From assembly GCA_046328715.1 (NCBI GenBank), contig JAXLWB010000071.1, forward strand, positions 1 through 40,654: 40,654 bases of DNA. Reading direction: 5' to 3'. Positions 1 through 7,457 of this stretch are shown here, piece after piece; the first letter of the stretch is position 1, and the number at the start of each line of letters is the position of its first letter. The notes under the pieces were generated by a model, which made no database searches, was not told the origin of the DNA, and was given only the letters and a program-made list of their open reading frames with translations. Made by a program: the position numbers and the translations under genes. Source of the DNA: JAXLWB01 sp046328715 (GTDB lineage Bacteria; Chloroflexota; Anaerolineae; Caldilineales; Caldilineaceae).

Positions 1-156
1 CTGCTTCCGCACCAGTTTGAGCGCTTGGCAGCGATGCCGATGGGATTCGCTCTGGCATGGCTGGGCTATGCGCTCTGGTCTGAATGGCGAGAGCAATCCT
101 CGGAATCCTTGCTCGACCAGCGAATTACCAACCTGGAACCCAGTAACGCCGCTTAA
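1..156 (+). CDS. C-terminal fragment of a membrane protein (5' end outside window)
   Basis: Frame 1 is open from the first base to a TAA at 154-156 and encodes 51 residues, starting LLPHQFERLAAM and ending NLEPSNAA. A hydrophobic stretch (roughly residues 12-28, AMPMGFALAWLGYALW) looks like a final transmembrane helix followed by a charged cytoplasmic-like tail (SEWREQSSES). The family is not recognisable from so little sequence. It lies on the same strand as the next gene but is separated from it by 291 bases of repeat-rich DNA, so co-transcription is doubtful. Confidence 0.5.
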   Translation: MLPHQFERLAAMPMGFALAWLGYALWSEWREQSSESLLDQRITNLEPSNAA

Positions 157-166
157 GACTGTATCG

Positions 167-239
167 AGAACCACGGATACAGATTGCACGGATGATTGTC
201 CGTACATCCTGTATCCGTACATCATCAATCCGTGGTTCT
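167..239. repeat. Inverted repeat with nested copies (ACCACGGAT / ATCCGTGGT type)
   Basis: AGAACCACGGAT at 167-178 is complementary to ATCCGTGGTTCT at 228-239. Between them GGATAC (175-180) pairs with GTATCC (211-216). A diverged direct copy of the right half, GTACAACATCAATCCGCGGT, follows at 298-317. This is non-coding hairpin-forming intergenic DNA. Confidence 0.7.
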
Positions 240-333
240 TCTCGTTTGCTTGTATCTTCGGGTTGCGCGGAGGACTGGCCCGTCCAACCATTGATCTGTA
301 CAACATCAATCCGCGGTTCTTCTTTTTCAGTAG

Positions 334-411
334 TTTCTCGCAGAGACGCAGAGAGCGGAAAGGCTTGTCCTAGAAGGAAAAACTCTGCGACCTTTGCGCC
401 TCTGCGAGAAA
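334..411. repeat. Inverted repeat with CGCAGAG-type arms
   Basis: TTTCTCGCAGAG at 334-345 is an exact inverted copy of CTCTGCGAGAAA at 400-411. The same CGCAGAG word recurs inside the arms (CAGAGACGCAGAG on the left, CTCTGCGACC on the right). Together with the preceding repeat it fills the 157-447 spacer, in which no gene is seen. Confidence 0.7.
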
Positions 412-447
412 ATTCTGGTTCTGGCTTGTCCAGGTTAGGAGCTAACA

Positions 448-1194
448 ATGGAAGCAAGTATCTACGGGAATGCCCGAACCCCTGAGTTGCCTAAGTCACC
501 CAAAACGAAAGTAAAAAAGTTTCGATCGTTTTGGCTGGTGGTTGGACTGATCCTGCTCAGTGCCATTCCGCTCATCGGTGGTGGCTTCCGTCTCAACCAG
601 TTGGCGAATGGCGCGGAGATCACGCCAGAGAACGCCCGCTTCTTTGCCTCGCCCCTACCAGTGGTTCTACACATCGTGAGCGTCAGCTTTTATGCCATCC
701 TAGGAGCCTTTCAATTCGTTCCCAGCCTCCGTCAGCGGCGCAACCGTTGGCACCGCATCGCCGGGTGGTTCTTAATTCCCTGTGGGCTGATTGTGGCGCT
801 TTCAGGTCTATGGATGACCCTGTTTTACCCCTGGCCAAAGGGCGACGGTGTGATGGTGTACGCGGAGCGGCTGCTCTTTGGGTCGGCGATGCTTCTCTCC
901 ATTCTGCTTGGGATCGCCGCTATCCGACGTCGGAATTATGCCCAGCACGGTGACTGGATGCTGCGCGGCTATGCGATTGGTATGGGCGCTGGCACGCAGG
1001 TGCTGACCGGCATGGTCGCAGCCATGTTCGTCGACCCGCCGACTGAAACCAGCCGAGCGCTCCTGATGGGTTCGGCCTGGGTGATCAATCTCGCCGTGGC
1101 AGAGTGGATCATCCATAGACGGACATCTCGATCGGCTACAGTGGCCTCAAGACACGCTCACACAGCGTCCGCCGTACCTTCGGACCTGCAATGA
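448..1194 (+). CDS. DUF2306-type integral membrane protein
   Basis: 248 residues. The ATG at 448 follows an AGGAG at 437-441, which supports this start. After a basic cytoplasmic N-terminus (KSPKTKVKKFR) there are about six to seven hydrophobic segments, beginning FWLVVGLILLSAIPLIGGG. Features typical of DUF2306 are visible: HIVSVSFYAILGAFQFVPSLR with an in-helix His, an arginine-rich cytoplasmic loop (RQRRNRWHRIAGW), and the second conserved His in AQHGDWMLRGYAIGMGAGTQ. Membrane location is clear. The biochemical role of the family is not known to me. The C-terminal 30 residues (RRTSRSATVASRHAHT...) are polar and look unstructured. It opens the run of same-strand genes that follows. Confidence 0.8.
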   Translation: MEASIYGNARTPELPKSPKTKVKKFRSFWLVVGLILLSAIPLIGGGFRLNQLANGAEITPENARFFASPLPVVLHIVSVSFYAILGAFQFVPSLRQRRNRWHRIAGWFLIPCGLIVALSGLWMTLFYPWPKGDGVMVYAERLLFGSAMLLSILLGIAAIRRRNYAQHGDWMLRGYAIGMGAGTQVLTGMVAAMFVDPPTETSRALLMGSAWVINLAVAEWIIHRRTSRSATVASRHAHTASAVPSDLQ

Positions 1195-1252
1195 GTGCCA
1201 CCAGGTAAATAGATCACTTATCAAATCTATAATAAGAGGGGAGATCCCTACA

Positions 1253-2359
1253 ATGAAATGGTTTCGTCGGATCGTCATCGTGCTTATTACTTTGCTCGGC
1301 GGGCTGGTTAGTTATGCGCTGTTGACGGCATTGCGCACTGAGCGCCCCGTTGGTTTCCAGATTACGCGGGCCACTGACACCGATGGGCACCCTTTCGCTC
1401 TCGGCGTCTGGTATCCAACACAATCCAGACCCTGGCCGACCACGTTGTTGGGCACTATGCTGATGAATGTGGCCCGCAACGCCCCAATTTCTGGGCAGGA
1501 TTTGCCGCTCGTCGTGATCTCGCACGGCAACGGCGGCGGACCAGCAAGCCACGTCGACTTGGCCCTTGCCCTGGCAAACGCCGGCTATGTTGTCGCTGCG
1601 CCAATGCACAGCGGGGATAACTATGCTGACCAAAGTGCGTTTGGTTCAGTCTCCTGGTTAGTTAGGCGTACCAGCGAAGTCCATGCGACCATCGACTATA
1701 TGCTTGACCAGTGGCAGGGCCATGACCACATCAACGCCGAACGGATCGGAGCCTTTGGCTTCTCGGCAGGCGGATTCACGGTATTGACTGCCATCGGCGC
1801 GCAGCCGGACCTCCGTATCATCGCAAGCCATTGCGCCGAGTTGCCCGAGTTTGTTTGCAATCTACTGAGCCAAGTCAAGTCGCCTTTGCTGAATGCCGAT
1901 ACACCGACGCTGGGTGCCGCGTTTCTGCCCGATGCGAGAATCAAGGCGGCGGTCGTGGCGGCGCCAGGTTTCGGGTTCACCCTGGTGCCGCATGGACTTG
2001 ATCCAATACGCGTGCCGATTCAGCTTTGGGGTGCCGACGACGATCGCAACGTTCCGTATGCCACCAATACAAAGCTGGTGCATGAAGCGCTCAGTTCTAG
2101 GGTTGAGTTTCATTCCGTCGCCAACGCCGGCCATTTCTCATTCCTCACCCCCTGTGGCCTGCTGGCACCCCCTGAACTATGCTCGGATCAAGAGGGGTTC
2201 GATCGGAAAGCATTCCACATGGAGATGAACGCCAGTGTCATCGCTTTCTTTGAAAAGAATATGAAAGCAGAAAATCTTACAACCGAACCCGAACAGGCAA
2301 CGCTGCCAAGTGCACTTTCTGACACTTTTTTCGCAGTTCAAAACGAGACGAACAAATAA
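1253..2359 (+). CDS. Secreted or membrane-anchored alpha/beta hydrolase (dienelactone hydrolase/PAF-acetylhydrolase-like)
   Basis: 368 residues with a GGGGAG just upstream of ATG 1253. Residues 1-28 form an N-terminal membrane anchor or signal (FRRIVIVLITLLGGLVSYALLTAL). The fold markers follow in order: the oxyanion strand LPLVVISHGNGG (84-95), the nucleophile elbow GFSAGG with Ser171, an acid candidate in WGADDDRNVP (Asp262-264), and the base His294 in NAGHFSF. An internal CAELPEFVC stretch (194-202) has two Cys that could form a disulfide, consistent with an exported enzyme. The family covers lipases, esterases and dienelactone hydrolase-like proteins; the substrate cannot be read from the sequence. 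It sits 14 bases upstream of the alcohol dehydrogenase gene and is probably co-transcribed with it. Confidence 0.8.
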   Translation: MKWFRRIVIVLITLLGGLVSYALLTALRTERPVGFQITRATDTDGHPFALGVWYPTQSRPWPTTLLGTMLMNVARNAPISGQDLPLVVISHGNGGGPASHVDLALALANAGYVVAAPMHSGDNYADQSAFGSVSWLVRRTSEVHATIDYMLDQWQGHDHINAERIGAFGFSAGGFTVLTAIGAQPDLRIIASHCAELPEFVCNLLSQVKSPLLNADTPTLGAAFLPDARIKAAVVAAPGFGFTLVPHGLDPIRVPIQLWGADDDRNVPYATNTKLVHEALSSRVEFHSVANAGHFSFLTPCGLLAPPELCSDQEGFDRKAFHMEMNASVIAFFEKNMKAENLTTEPEQATLPSALSDTFFAVQNETNK

Positions 2360-2373
2360 AGGAGAATTTTACC

Positions 2374-3390
2374 ATGAAAGCGATTGTCGCAAGCCAATAC
2401 GGTGGACCGGAAGTACTGCAACTCAAAGAAGTTGAGAAACCGACACCCAAAGACAATGAACTGCTGATCAAGGTGCATGCCACCACGGTCACAGCCGGAG
2501 ATTTTCGAATGCGCAGCTTCACGGTTCCACCCCTCCTATGGATCCCCGCTCGCATCGCCCTCGGTTTGACCAAACCGAAACAGCCAATCTTCGGCATGGA
2601 ACTGGCTGGAGAAGTAGAGGCGGTCGGCAAAGATGTGACCCGGTTCAAGGTCGGCGATCAAGTCTTCGCATCCACCCTCTCCGCTAACTTTGGGGGCTAC
2701 GCCGAATATAAATGTATACCTGAACAAGGGATAGTTGCCCAGAAACCGATCAATATGACCTATGAAGAGGCTGCCGCCGTTCCGATCGGTGCTACCACAG
2801 CGCTGCGTCTGCTGCGCAAAGGCAATCTCCAGCACGGGCAGAGAGTCCTAATCTACGGCGCTTCTGGCAGTGTTGGAACTTATGCCATACAGCTTGCCAA
2901 ATATTTTGGAGCAGAGGTGACCGGGGTGTGCAGCACGGCAAATCTGGAGATGGTGAAATCGCTCGGAGCTGATCAGGTCATCGACTATACAAAAGAGGAT
3001 GTTTCAGCAAGCGCCGAACGCTATGACATCATCTTTGATACAGTGGCGAAATTTCCAAAAGCAAAAGCCTCAAAATTACTCGCACCGAAAGGCACCTTCG
3101 TGACGATGGCCAGGCTGGACTCCAATGAAAGCCTGGAAAACCTGCTTTTCGTCAAAGAGTTGATCGAGGCAGGCCAGATTAAAGCAGTTATCGACCGCTG
3201 CTATCCGTTGAAAGAGATAGTCGAGGCGCACCGTTATGTCGATGCAGGGCACAAAAGAGGGAACGTTGTCATCTCAGTGAGTCAAAATAATGACCAACGA
3301 ACAGAAACCAAAACCGGACGCGAATCGACCGCTGGTCTATCAGATCAGGATCAAAGGGCATTTGAGTCAGCAGTGGAAAGATTGGTTTGA
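2374..3390 (+). CDS. NAD(P)-dependent MDR-family alcohol dehydrogenase/quinone oxidoreductase
   Basis: 338 residues; AGGAG precedes ATG 2374. The N-terminal GroES-like part starts MKAIVASQYGGPEVLQL. The nucleotide-binding part has the GASGSVGTYAIQLAKYFGAEVTGV Rossmann motif. No structural or catalytic zinc Cys cluster is visible, as in quinone oxidoreductase-like MDR members. The family normally ends near GHKRGNVVISV, about residue 301. Here the frame runs on for about 35 more residues (NNDQRTETKTGRES...) that overlap the next gene by 101 bases and do not look like MDR sequence. One extra A in the CAAAAT run at 3283-3288 would bring TAA 3288-3290 into frame and recreate a TAATG stop/start junction, so the tail is probably a recent read-through extension. 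Confidence 0.85.
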   Translation: MKAIVASQYGGPEVLQLKEVEKPTPKDNELLIKVHATTVTAGDFRMRSFTVPPLLWIPARIALGLTKPKQPIFGMELAGEVEAVGKDVTRFKVGDQVFASTLSANFGGYAEYKCIPEQGIVAQKPINMTYEEAAAVPIGATTALRLLRKGNLQHGQRVLIYGASGSVGTYAIQLAKYFGAEVTGVCSTANLEMVKSLGADQVIDYTKEDVSASAERYDIIFDTVAKFPKAKASKLLAPKGTFVTMARLDSNESLENLLFVKELIEAGQIKAVIDRCYPLKEIVEAHRYVDAGHKRGNVVISVSQNNDQRTETKTGRESTAGLSDQDQRAFESAVERLV

Positions 3391-3538
3391 CGGTCTAACC
3401 GTCACATTGGAAGAAGATGGCAACACGCTCCTGAGTGGACCTGTGGTGGATCAGGCCGCACTGCATGGCATCTTGAAGAGGATCCGTGACGTGGGGGTGC
3501 CCTTGCTCTCGGTAAATGTGATTGAACCTAAGAATTAA
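3290..3538 (+). CDS. Conserved small protein, function unknown
   Basis: 82 residues. A short polar N-terminus (MTNEQKPKPDANRP) leads into a compact domain: YQIRIKGHLSQQWKDWFDGL, a TLEEDGNTLLSGPVVDQAALHG core and a final helix plus strand (RIRDVGVPLLSVNV). From memory, similar small proteins occur in diverse bacteria and often lie next to MDR oxidoreductases. The start overlaps the alcohol dehydrogenase frame by 101 bases at AATAATGACC, and no strong ribosome binding site is visible, so translation may be coupled to the upstream gene. No signal peptide or membrane segment is seen. The pattern of strands and Gly-Pro turns suggests a small alpha/beta fold; no function is claimed. Confidence 0.75.
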   Translation: MTNEQKPKPDANRPLVYQIRIKGHLSQQWKDWFDGLTVTLEEDGNTLLSGPVVDQAALHGILKRIRDVGVPLLSVNVIEPKN

Positions 3539-3552
3539 CAAATGGGTAACTC

Positions 3553-4050
3553 ATGAACGATCTAGCTCTCACCTTCATTCGTACCATCCTGATTGGGCTT
3601 GGTGCGACCCTCACCTTTGACCTGTGGGGGATCTTTCTCAAACGTGCCTTCAAGATTGCGCCATCTGACATCTGTTTGGTCGGACGCTGGATTCGCACGA
3701 TGCCAGAAGGAGTCTTTCGGCATGCAAATATCCGAGCGGCTGCGCAGAAGAGCAATGAGTGCGCCATTGGCTGGAGTGCACACTACATGATTGGCATCAC
3801 GTTCGCCATCATTTTTGTTGCGCTCGTCGGTAACACCTGGCTTCACCAGCCCACATTAATGCCCGCCATCTTCTTCGGGGTTGTCACAGTATTGGCCCCC
3901 TTCTTGATCATGCACCCTGCCTTTGGGCTGGGCTTTGCTGCATCCAAGACACCCAACCCAACGCAGGCAAGGGTTCGCAGTTTGATGAATCACACTGCGT
4001 TTGGCTTCGGGCTCTACCTTTTTGGCTGGTTGGTAAACTGGGTGATGTAG
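3553..4050 (+). CDS. DUF2938-type membrane protein
   Basis: 165 residues with four predicted membrane segments: residues about 8-25 (IRTILIGLGATLTFDLWGIF), 75-95 (HYMIGITFAIIFVALVG), 103-120 (MPAIFFGVVTVLAPFLIM) and 148-165 (AFGFGLYLFGWLVNW). The stretch MHPAFGLGFAASKTPNPTQA followed by RVRSLMNHTAFGFGLY is characteristic of DUF2938. It begins 14 bases after the small gene upstream, and the ribosome binding site is weak (GGGT). Function is unknown. Length is normal for the family. Confidence 0.8.
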   Translation: MNDLALTFIRTILIGLGATLTFDLWGIFLKRAFKIAPSDICLVGRWIRTMPEGVFRHANIRAAAQKSNECAIGWSAHYMIGITFAIIFVALVGNTWLHQPTLMPAIFFGVVTVLAPFLIMHPAFGLGFAASKTPNPTQARVRSLMNHTAFGFGLYLFGWLVNWVM

Positions 4051-4142
4051 GTGTCGGCTTAATACCGTAAGTAAGGCAGGGATGATACTACCAGTTTTAT
4101 CCAGGCCTTCACCGGTAGCCACCGTTTTGTGTTGGACTAGCC

Positions 4143-4554
4143 GATGCCGCCGATCTTCAGCTTTGGGCCAACGTGTTACTGCAAGCAAAGGAACTTGAGG
4201 CGTTTGGAGCGGTTGTATTTTGCCTGGGCGGCTTGATGTTTTACACAATGCTCTTTCAATTCAAACTTGTTCCGCAATGGCTATCCGGTTGGGGTTTGCT
4301 GGCGCTCATCATGACACTTGGCGGCTGGCCTTTGCGTGATGTTCGGCCTTTTCGGCCCTCTGTCGAGTATCAACGATGTTTTACAGATTCCGATATTTTT
4401 CCAAGAAATGGTTCTGGCCGTTTGGATGATCGTGAGAAGAAGGTTCTCTACTCTTGAGTGCGGAGAATCCTTCAAAACAACCCCGCAAAACAACACTCCG
4501 CCCCACACCAAAGTGTCTATCGCCGCCGCGCTCGCGCAGCTATACTATCTGTAG
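4143..4554 (+). pseudogene. Truncated and frameshifted DUF4386 gene
   Basis: The reading frame from 4143 gives DAADLQLWANVLLQAKEL, then FCLGGLMFYTMLFQFKLVPQ and WLSGWGLLALIMT, which match the C-terminal half of DUF4386 proteins. At about 4317 the similarity moves to the next frame, continuing LAAGLCVMFGLFGPLSSIND and then FFQEMVLAVWMIVRR, the family's usual C-terminus. Dropping one base near 4317 restores a continuous reading. The N-terminal half (about 120 residues) is missing because the preceding gene ends at 4050, and an in-frame TAG sits at 4116-4118. After WMIVRR the frame reads on into unrelated sequence up to 4554. An intact DUF4386 gene follows at 4593, so this is probably a decayed relative. 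Confidence 0.75.
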
Positions 4555-4592
4555 CGGCATCGTTCGTTAGCCCTTGCCACTACAGAGGAAAA

Positions 4593-5300
4593 ATGAACAC
4601 CAACAATAAAACTGCGAGACTGGCTGGATTTCTCTACCTTGCTTATATCGTCGTTCATGTCTCTGCCGATGTGATCGGACGTTCGAGGCTGATTGTCTAT
4701 GGCAATGCGGCGACCACCGCCATGAATATTCTGGCTTCTAGATGGCAATTTCGGATCGGTTTCGTGATCGATCTCTTTGCGGCAGTTTTGTTTCTATTGA
4801 CCGCTTGGGCATTGTACCTGTTGTTAAAATCGGTGAATCAGAACCTTGCTTTGCTCTTTTTGCTGTTGAACTTGGGCGGGGTTGTCATACAATGTGCCAG
4901 CGATCTGTTTCTGCCCGCCAGCCAGATGCTTTTGAGCGGCGCTGACTACGCAACCATCTACCATACTGATCAGCGACAAGCCCTCGCCATGTCACTACTC
5001 TATCTATACAAAAACGGATTCATGATCGCCCAGGTCTTTTATGGCGCGTGGCTCTTTCCGCTGGGTTACACAGTCTACAAGTCGGGCTTCCTGCCCAGAA
5101 TTTTGGGCATGGTGTTGATGATCCATTGTGTTACCTGGCTGCTGACCACACTTCAGTTCTTCCTACTCCCAAGCTTCAGCGCAATCACCTATGTCAGCTA
5201 CCCGCTTGGCTTTGTTGCGGAGTTTGGACTGACACTGTGGCTTTTGGTGAAGGGTGTAAATGAACAAAACCAGCGAGCGCTGAAGTTGGCGGTGAGTTGA
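4593..5300 (+). CDS. DUF4386 family integral membrane protein
   Basis: 235 residues from ATG 4593, preceded by AGAGGA at 4584-4589. The frame is open upstream to 4458, but the extra residues (MRRILQNNPAKQHS...) are not family-like, so the later start is preferred. The N-terminus NNKTARLAGFLYLAYIVV is the DUF4386 signature. Six hydrophobic segments follow, including IGFVIDLFAAVLFLLTAWAL and LLFLLLNLGGVVIQ, and the family end FGLTLWLLVKGVNEQNQ is present. Function is unknown. It follows the broken DUF4386 copy and is 16 bases upstream of the chimeric gene. Confidence 0.85.
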   Translation: MNTNNKTARLAGFLYLAYIVVHVSADVIGRSRLIVYGNAATTAMNILASRWQFRIGFVIDLFAAVLFLLTAWALYLLLKSVNQNLALLFLLLNLGGVVIQCASDLFLPASQMLLSGADYATIYHTDQRQALAMSLLYLYKNGFMIAQVFYGAWLFPLGYTVYKSGFLPRILGMVLMIHCVTWLLTTLQFFLLPSFSAITYVSYPLGFVAEFGLTLWLLVKGVNEQNQRALKLAVS

Positions 5301-5316
5301 AACAAAGAGGTACAGT

Positions 5317-5916
5317 ATGGACACAAAAATTCAAATCCAACAAGTCAAAAAAATCCTGTACGGGGGATCGCTTATTTTGTTTCCGATCATGCTGCTGCTC
5401 GGTTTCTTGATGCACCCCGACCTGCTCAGCTTTGCAATGACGACGACGGCCCAACAATTGGCAGCTAACTTTAGGCACAGTGCGATGTTCCACATCGGCC
5501 ACCTGATCGTGACCCTGGCGGTGCCGCTGATTATCGCGGCGCATCTGAGCATTACGGAGCGTCTACAAGACAAAGGCATCTGGTACGGCTTCATCTACAT
5601 GAAAGATAGTGAAATTGGCAAAGTGGAAAGCTATGATGTTGTCTGCGACTGTGTAGGCAAAGCCAAGTCTTCACCACTCAAAGAAGCCTGCAAAAAGGCA
5701 TTGACAACCGAAGGCAAGTATCTCTCAATCGATGATGCCGCCTTGCTATTGGACTCACGTCGGCTTGATCGAATTCGGAAGCTGATCGAACTAGGACAGA
5801 TCAAACCGATCAATGATCGCTGCTATGCCCCCGAACAAATGGTCGAAGCGCACCAATATGTTGAACTTGGTCACAAAACGGGCAATGTGGAGATCACGGT
5901 CAGCCAATCAACCTGA
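5317..5916 (+). CDS. Chimeric ORF: membrane-protein N-terminus fused to MDR dehydrogenase C-terminus
   Basis: 199 residues, GAGG upstream. Residues about 1-87 are a membrane protein start with two hydrophobic helices (ILYGGSLILFPIMLLLGFLM and HIGHLIVTLAVPLIIAA). From about residue 88 (base ~5580) the sequence aligns instead with an MDR dehydrogenase: FIYMKDSEIGKVESYDVVCD resembles the VIDYTKEDVSASAERYDIIF of the gene at 2374, and the end ELGQIKPINDRCYAPEQMVE and HQYVELGHKTGNVEITVSQ matches that gene's C-terminus. The MDR part lacks the catalytic domain and the GxxGxxG cofactor loop, and a stretch before RKLIEL is shortened. A deletion joining two neighbouring genes in frame is the simplest explanation. 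It is unlikely to be an active dehydrogenase. Confidence 0.75.
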   Translation: MDTKIQIQQVKKILYGGSLILFPIMLLLGFLMHPDLLSFAMTTTAQQLAANFRHSAMFHIGHLIVTLAVPLIIAAHLSITERLQDKGIWYGFIYMKDSEIGKVESYDVVCDCVGKAKSSPLKEACKKALTTEGKYLSIDDAALLLDSRRLDRIRKLIELGQIKPINDRCYAPEQMVEAHQYVELGHKTGNVEITVSQST

Positions 5917-6130
5917 TTGTTGGTTTGTAAGTGCTGATTATGGTTCATGTGACCTCACCGTTAGCCTCACCACAGGGTTCCCGATTAATGGAGTGATTCG
6001 CAAGTTATCCATGTGGAGTATACAATAGTGCGAAAAAGATTCTCGCAGTAACACTCGTGGTATTATCTGTGCAAACTTGACAGCTTTACGTAAGATTCGA
6101 TCCGGTGGGTCAAAACCATAGGAGCAAAGA

Positions 6131-6550
6131 ATGACACAAGCAGAAAACGTCACGTTGGTTCGCCGCTGGATTGACGAAGTCTGGAATCAAGGCGATTGGG
6201 AAAGGATGGCTGACTTTCACCCGGCGATCTTTGAGAATGAAGGCAAACAATCAACGCTCGAGGATGCCAGGCTTTGGCATCTGCACAATCGCACAACCTT
6301 TCCAGACATTCACTATGTGATCGACGACATCTTTGCCAGTGAAGAACGAGTGGCGGTGCGCTGGTCGGCCACTGCTACCCACAAAGGCACGCTCTGGAAT
6401 CTGATTCCGCCAACCGGGAAAACGATTCGCTGGAACGGTATGCACATGCTGCGCTTGACGGACGGCAAGATCATTGAAGTATGGGCGTTGCAAAACAGCG
6501 TTGCCCAGCTTATGCAGATGGGTGCCAAACTAAGTCCCGCTAGCGAATAA
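6131..6550 (+). CDS. SnoaL-like ester cyclase/NTF2-fold protein
   Basis: 139 residues with AGGAG at 6120-6124. The sequence has the SnoaL-like layout: N-terminal helix NVTLVRRWIDEVWNQGDWER, the central FPDIHYVIDDIFASEERVAV with strand RWSATATHKGTLW, the IPPTGKTIRWNGMHMLRLTD turn and strand, and the final DGKIIEVWALQNSVAQLMQ. This cone-shaped NTF2-like fold is used by polyketide cyclases and by many uncharacterised hydratase or isomerase-like proteins, so the substrate is open. No signal peptide is present, so it is probably cytoplasmic. It is 7 bases upstream of the deacetylase gene and likely shares its transcript. Confidence 0.8.
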   Translation: MTQAENVTLVRRWIDEVWNQGDWERMADFHPAIFENEGKQSTLEDARLWHLHNRTTFPDIHYVIDDIFASEERVAVRWSATATHKGTLWNLIPPTGKTIRWNGMHMLRLTDGKIIEVWALQNSVAQLMQMGAKLSPASE

Positions 6551-6557
6551 GGACCCA

Positions 6558-7415
6558 ATGAACACCAATCAACTCCTGGGCTATCCAGCCGACGCCCGCT
6601 TGCTGATCATCAACGCCGACGACTTTGGCTTTTGCCACTCGATCAACGAGGCGATCATCGGCACAATGGAGCACGGCATCGTGCAATCGACCACGCTGAT
6701 GGTGCCTTGCTACGCGGCGCAGGAAGCCATCGCCTGGCTGCAACAGCACCCGCAAGTACCTTTTGGCATTCACCTCACAGTGCTGCGCGACACGCTGGAG
6801 CACAAATACGGGCCGCTGACCGATGCAACGTTAGTTCCTTCGCTAGTGGATGAAGCGGGCTACTTCTACGATTTCGAGCGCATGGCGACGCTACGGGCCA
6901 AAGCCAAACTCGCTGAATTGGAACAAGAGTTTCGGGCACAGATCGAAACGGTTCTGGCCGCCAATCTGCGCCCAACTCATCTTGATTGGCACTCATTGCG
7001 TTTTGGCGAACGCTTGGACATTCTCGATTTAATGACCAGCTTAGCCAAGGAATATGGACTGGCGCAGCGTATGATCGGCCAGTCCACGATCGACAAAGTA
7101 CAGGCACAGGGACTACCTACGATTGACTTCGACTTTCTGGACAGTTGCTCGCTCGATGTCGAAAACAAGCTCGACCACGTCGGGCGACTACTCAAGGCGC
7201 TGCCCGCTGGTTTGAGTGAGTGGGCCGTGCATCCCGGATTGGGTGAGGGCGATCTCGCCCAGATTCAACCGACAATGATTCCCATCCGCCAAAGTGATTA
7301 TGATACGTTTGTCCTGGATGAAGTCGCGCAACTGATTGCAGAGGAAGGGATCACGTTACTCGATTATCGGCCACTACAAAGGATCTGGAGCGCATCTATG
7401 GATAAAGCAACATGA
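6558..7415 (+). CDS. ChbG/HpnK (YdjC-like) carbohydrate deacetylase
   Basis: 285 residues; TAAGGA (6548-6553) overlaps the upstream stop and precedes ATG 6558. The metal site is visible: NADDFG with Asp21-Asp22, GIHLTVLRD, and HLDWHSLRFGERLD, where family members usually have HLDSHxH. The C-terminal SEWAVHPGLGEGDLA and SDYDTFVLDEVAQLI also match. The family removes N-acetyl groups from chitooligosaccharides (ChbG) or hopanoid precursors (HpnK). Given the GH20 N-acetylhexosaminidase convergent with this run of genes at 8929-10539, an amino-sugar substrate is plausible but not shown. Cytoplasmic, with no signal peptide. Confidence 0.8.
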   Translation: MNTNQLLGYPADARLLIINADDFGFCHSINEAIIGTMEHGIVQSTTLMVPCYAAQEAIAWLQQHPQVPFGIHLTVLRDTLEHKYGPLTDATLVPSLVDEAGYFYDFERMATLRAKAKLAELEQEFRAQIETVLAANLRPTHLDWHSLRFGERLDILDLMTSLAKEYGLAQRMIGQSTIDKVQAQGLPTIDFDFLDSCSLDVENKLDHVGRLLKALPAGLSEWAVHPGLGEGDLAQIQPTMIPIRQSDYDTFVLDEVAQLIAEEGITLLDYRPLQRIWSASMDKAT

Positions 7416-7457
7416 CTTTGCCAGGTACAGCTTATAGAATCACAAGGGAGAAGCAGA

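Noticed and set aside
192..485. Short open frames across the repeat-rich spacer before the DUF2306 gene
   Set aside because: They translate the inverted repeats and their products mirror each other; no ribosome binding site or family similarity.
1228..1233. TATAAT box before the alpha/beta hydrolase gene
   Set aside because: It lies too close to the ribosome binding site and start codon (1253), and there is no acceptable -35 at 16-18 bases.
6077..6082. TTGACA in the spacer before the SnoaL-like gene as a promoter
   Set aside because: No -10-like sequence at the right spacing downstream (GATCCG region).
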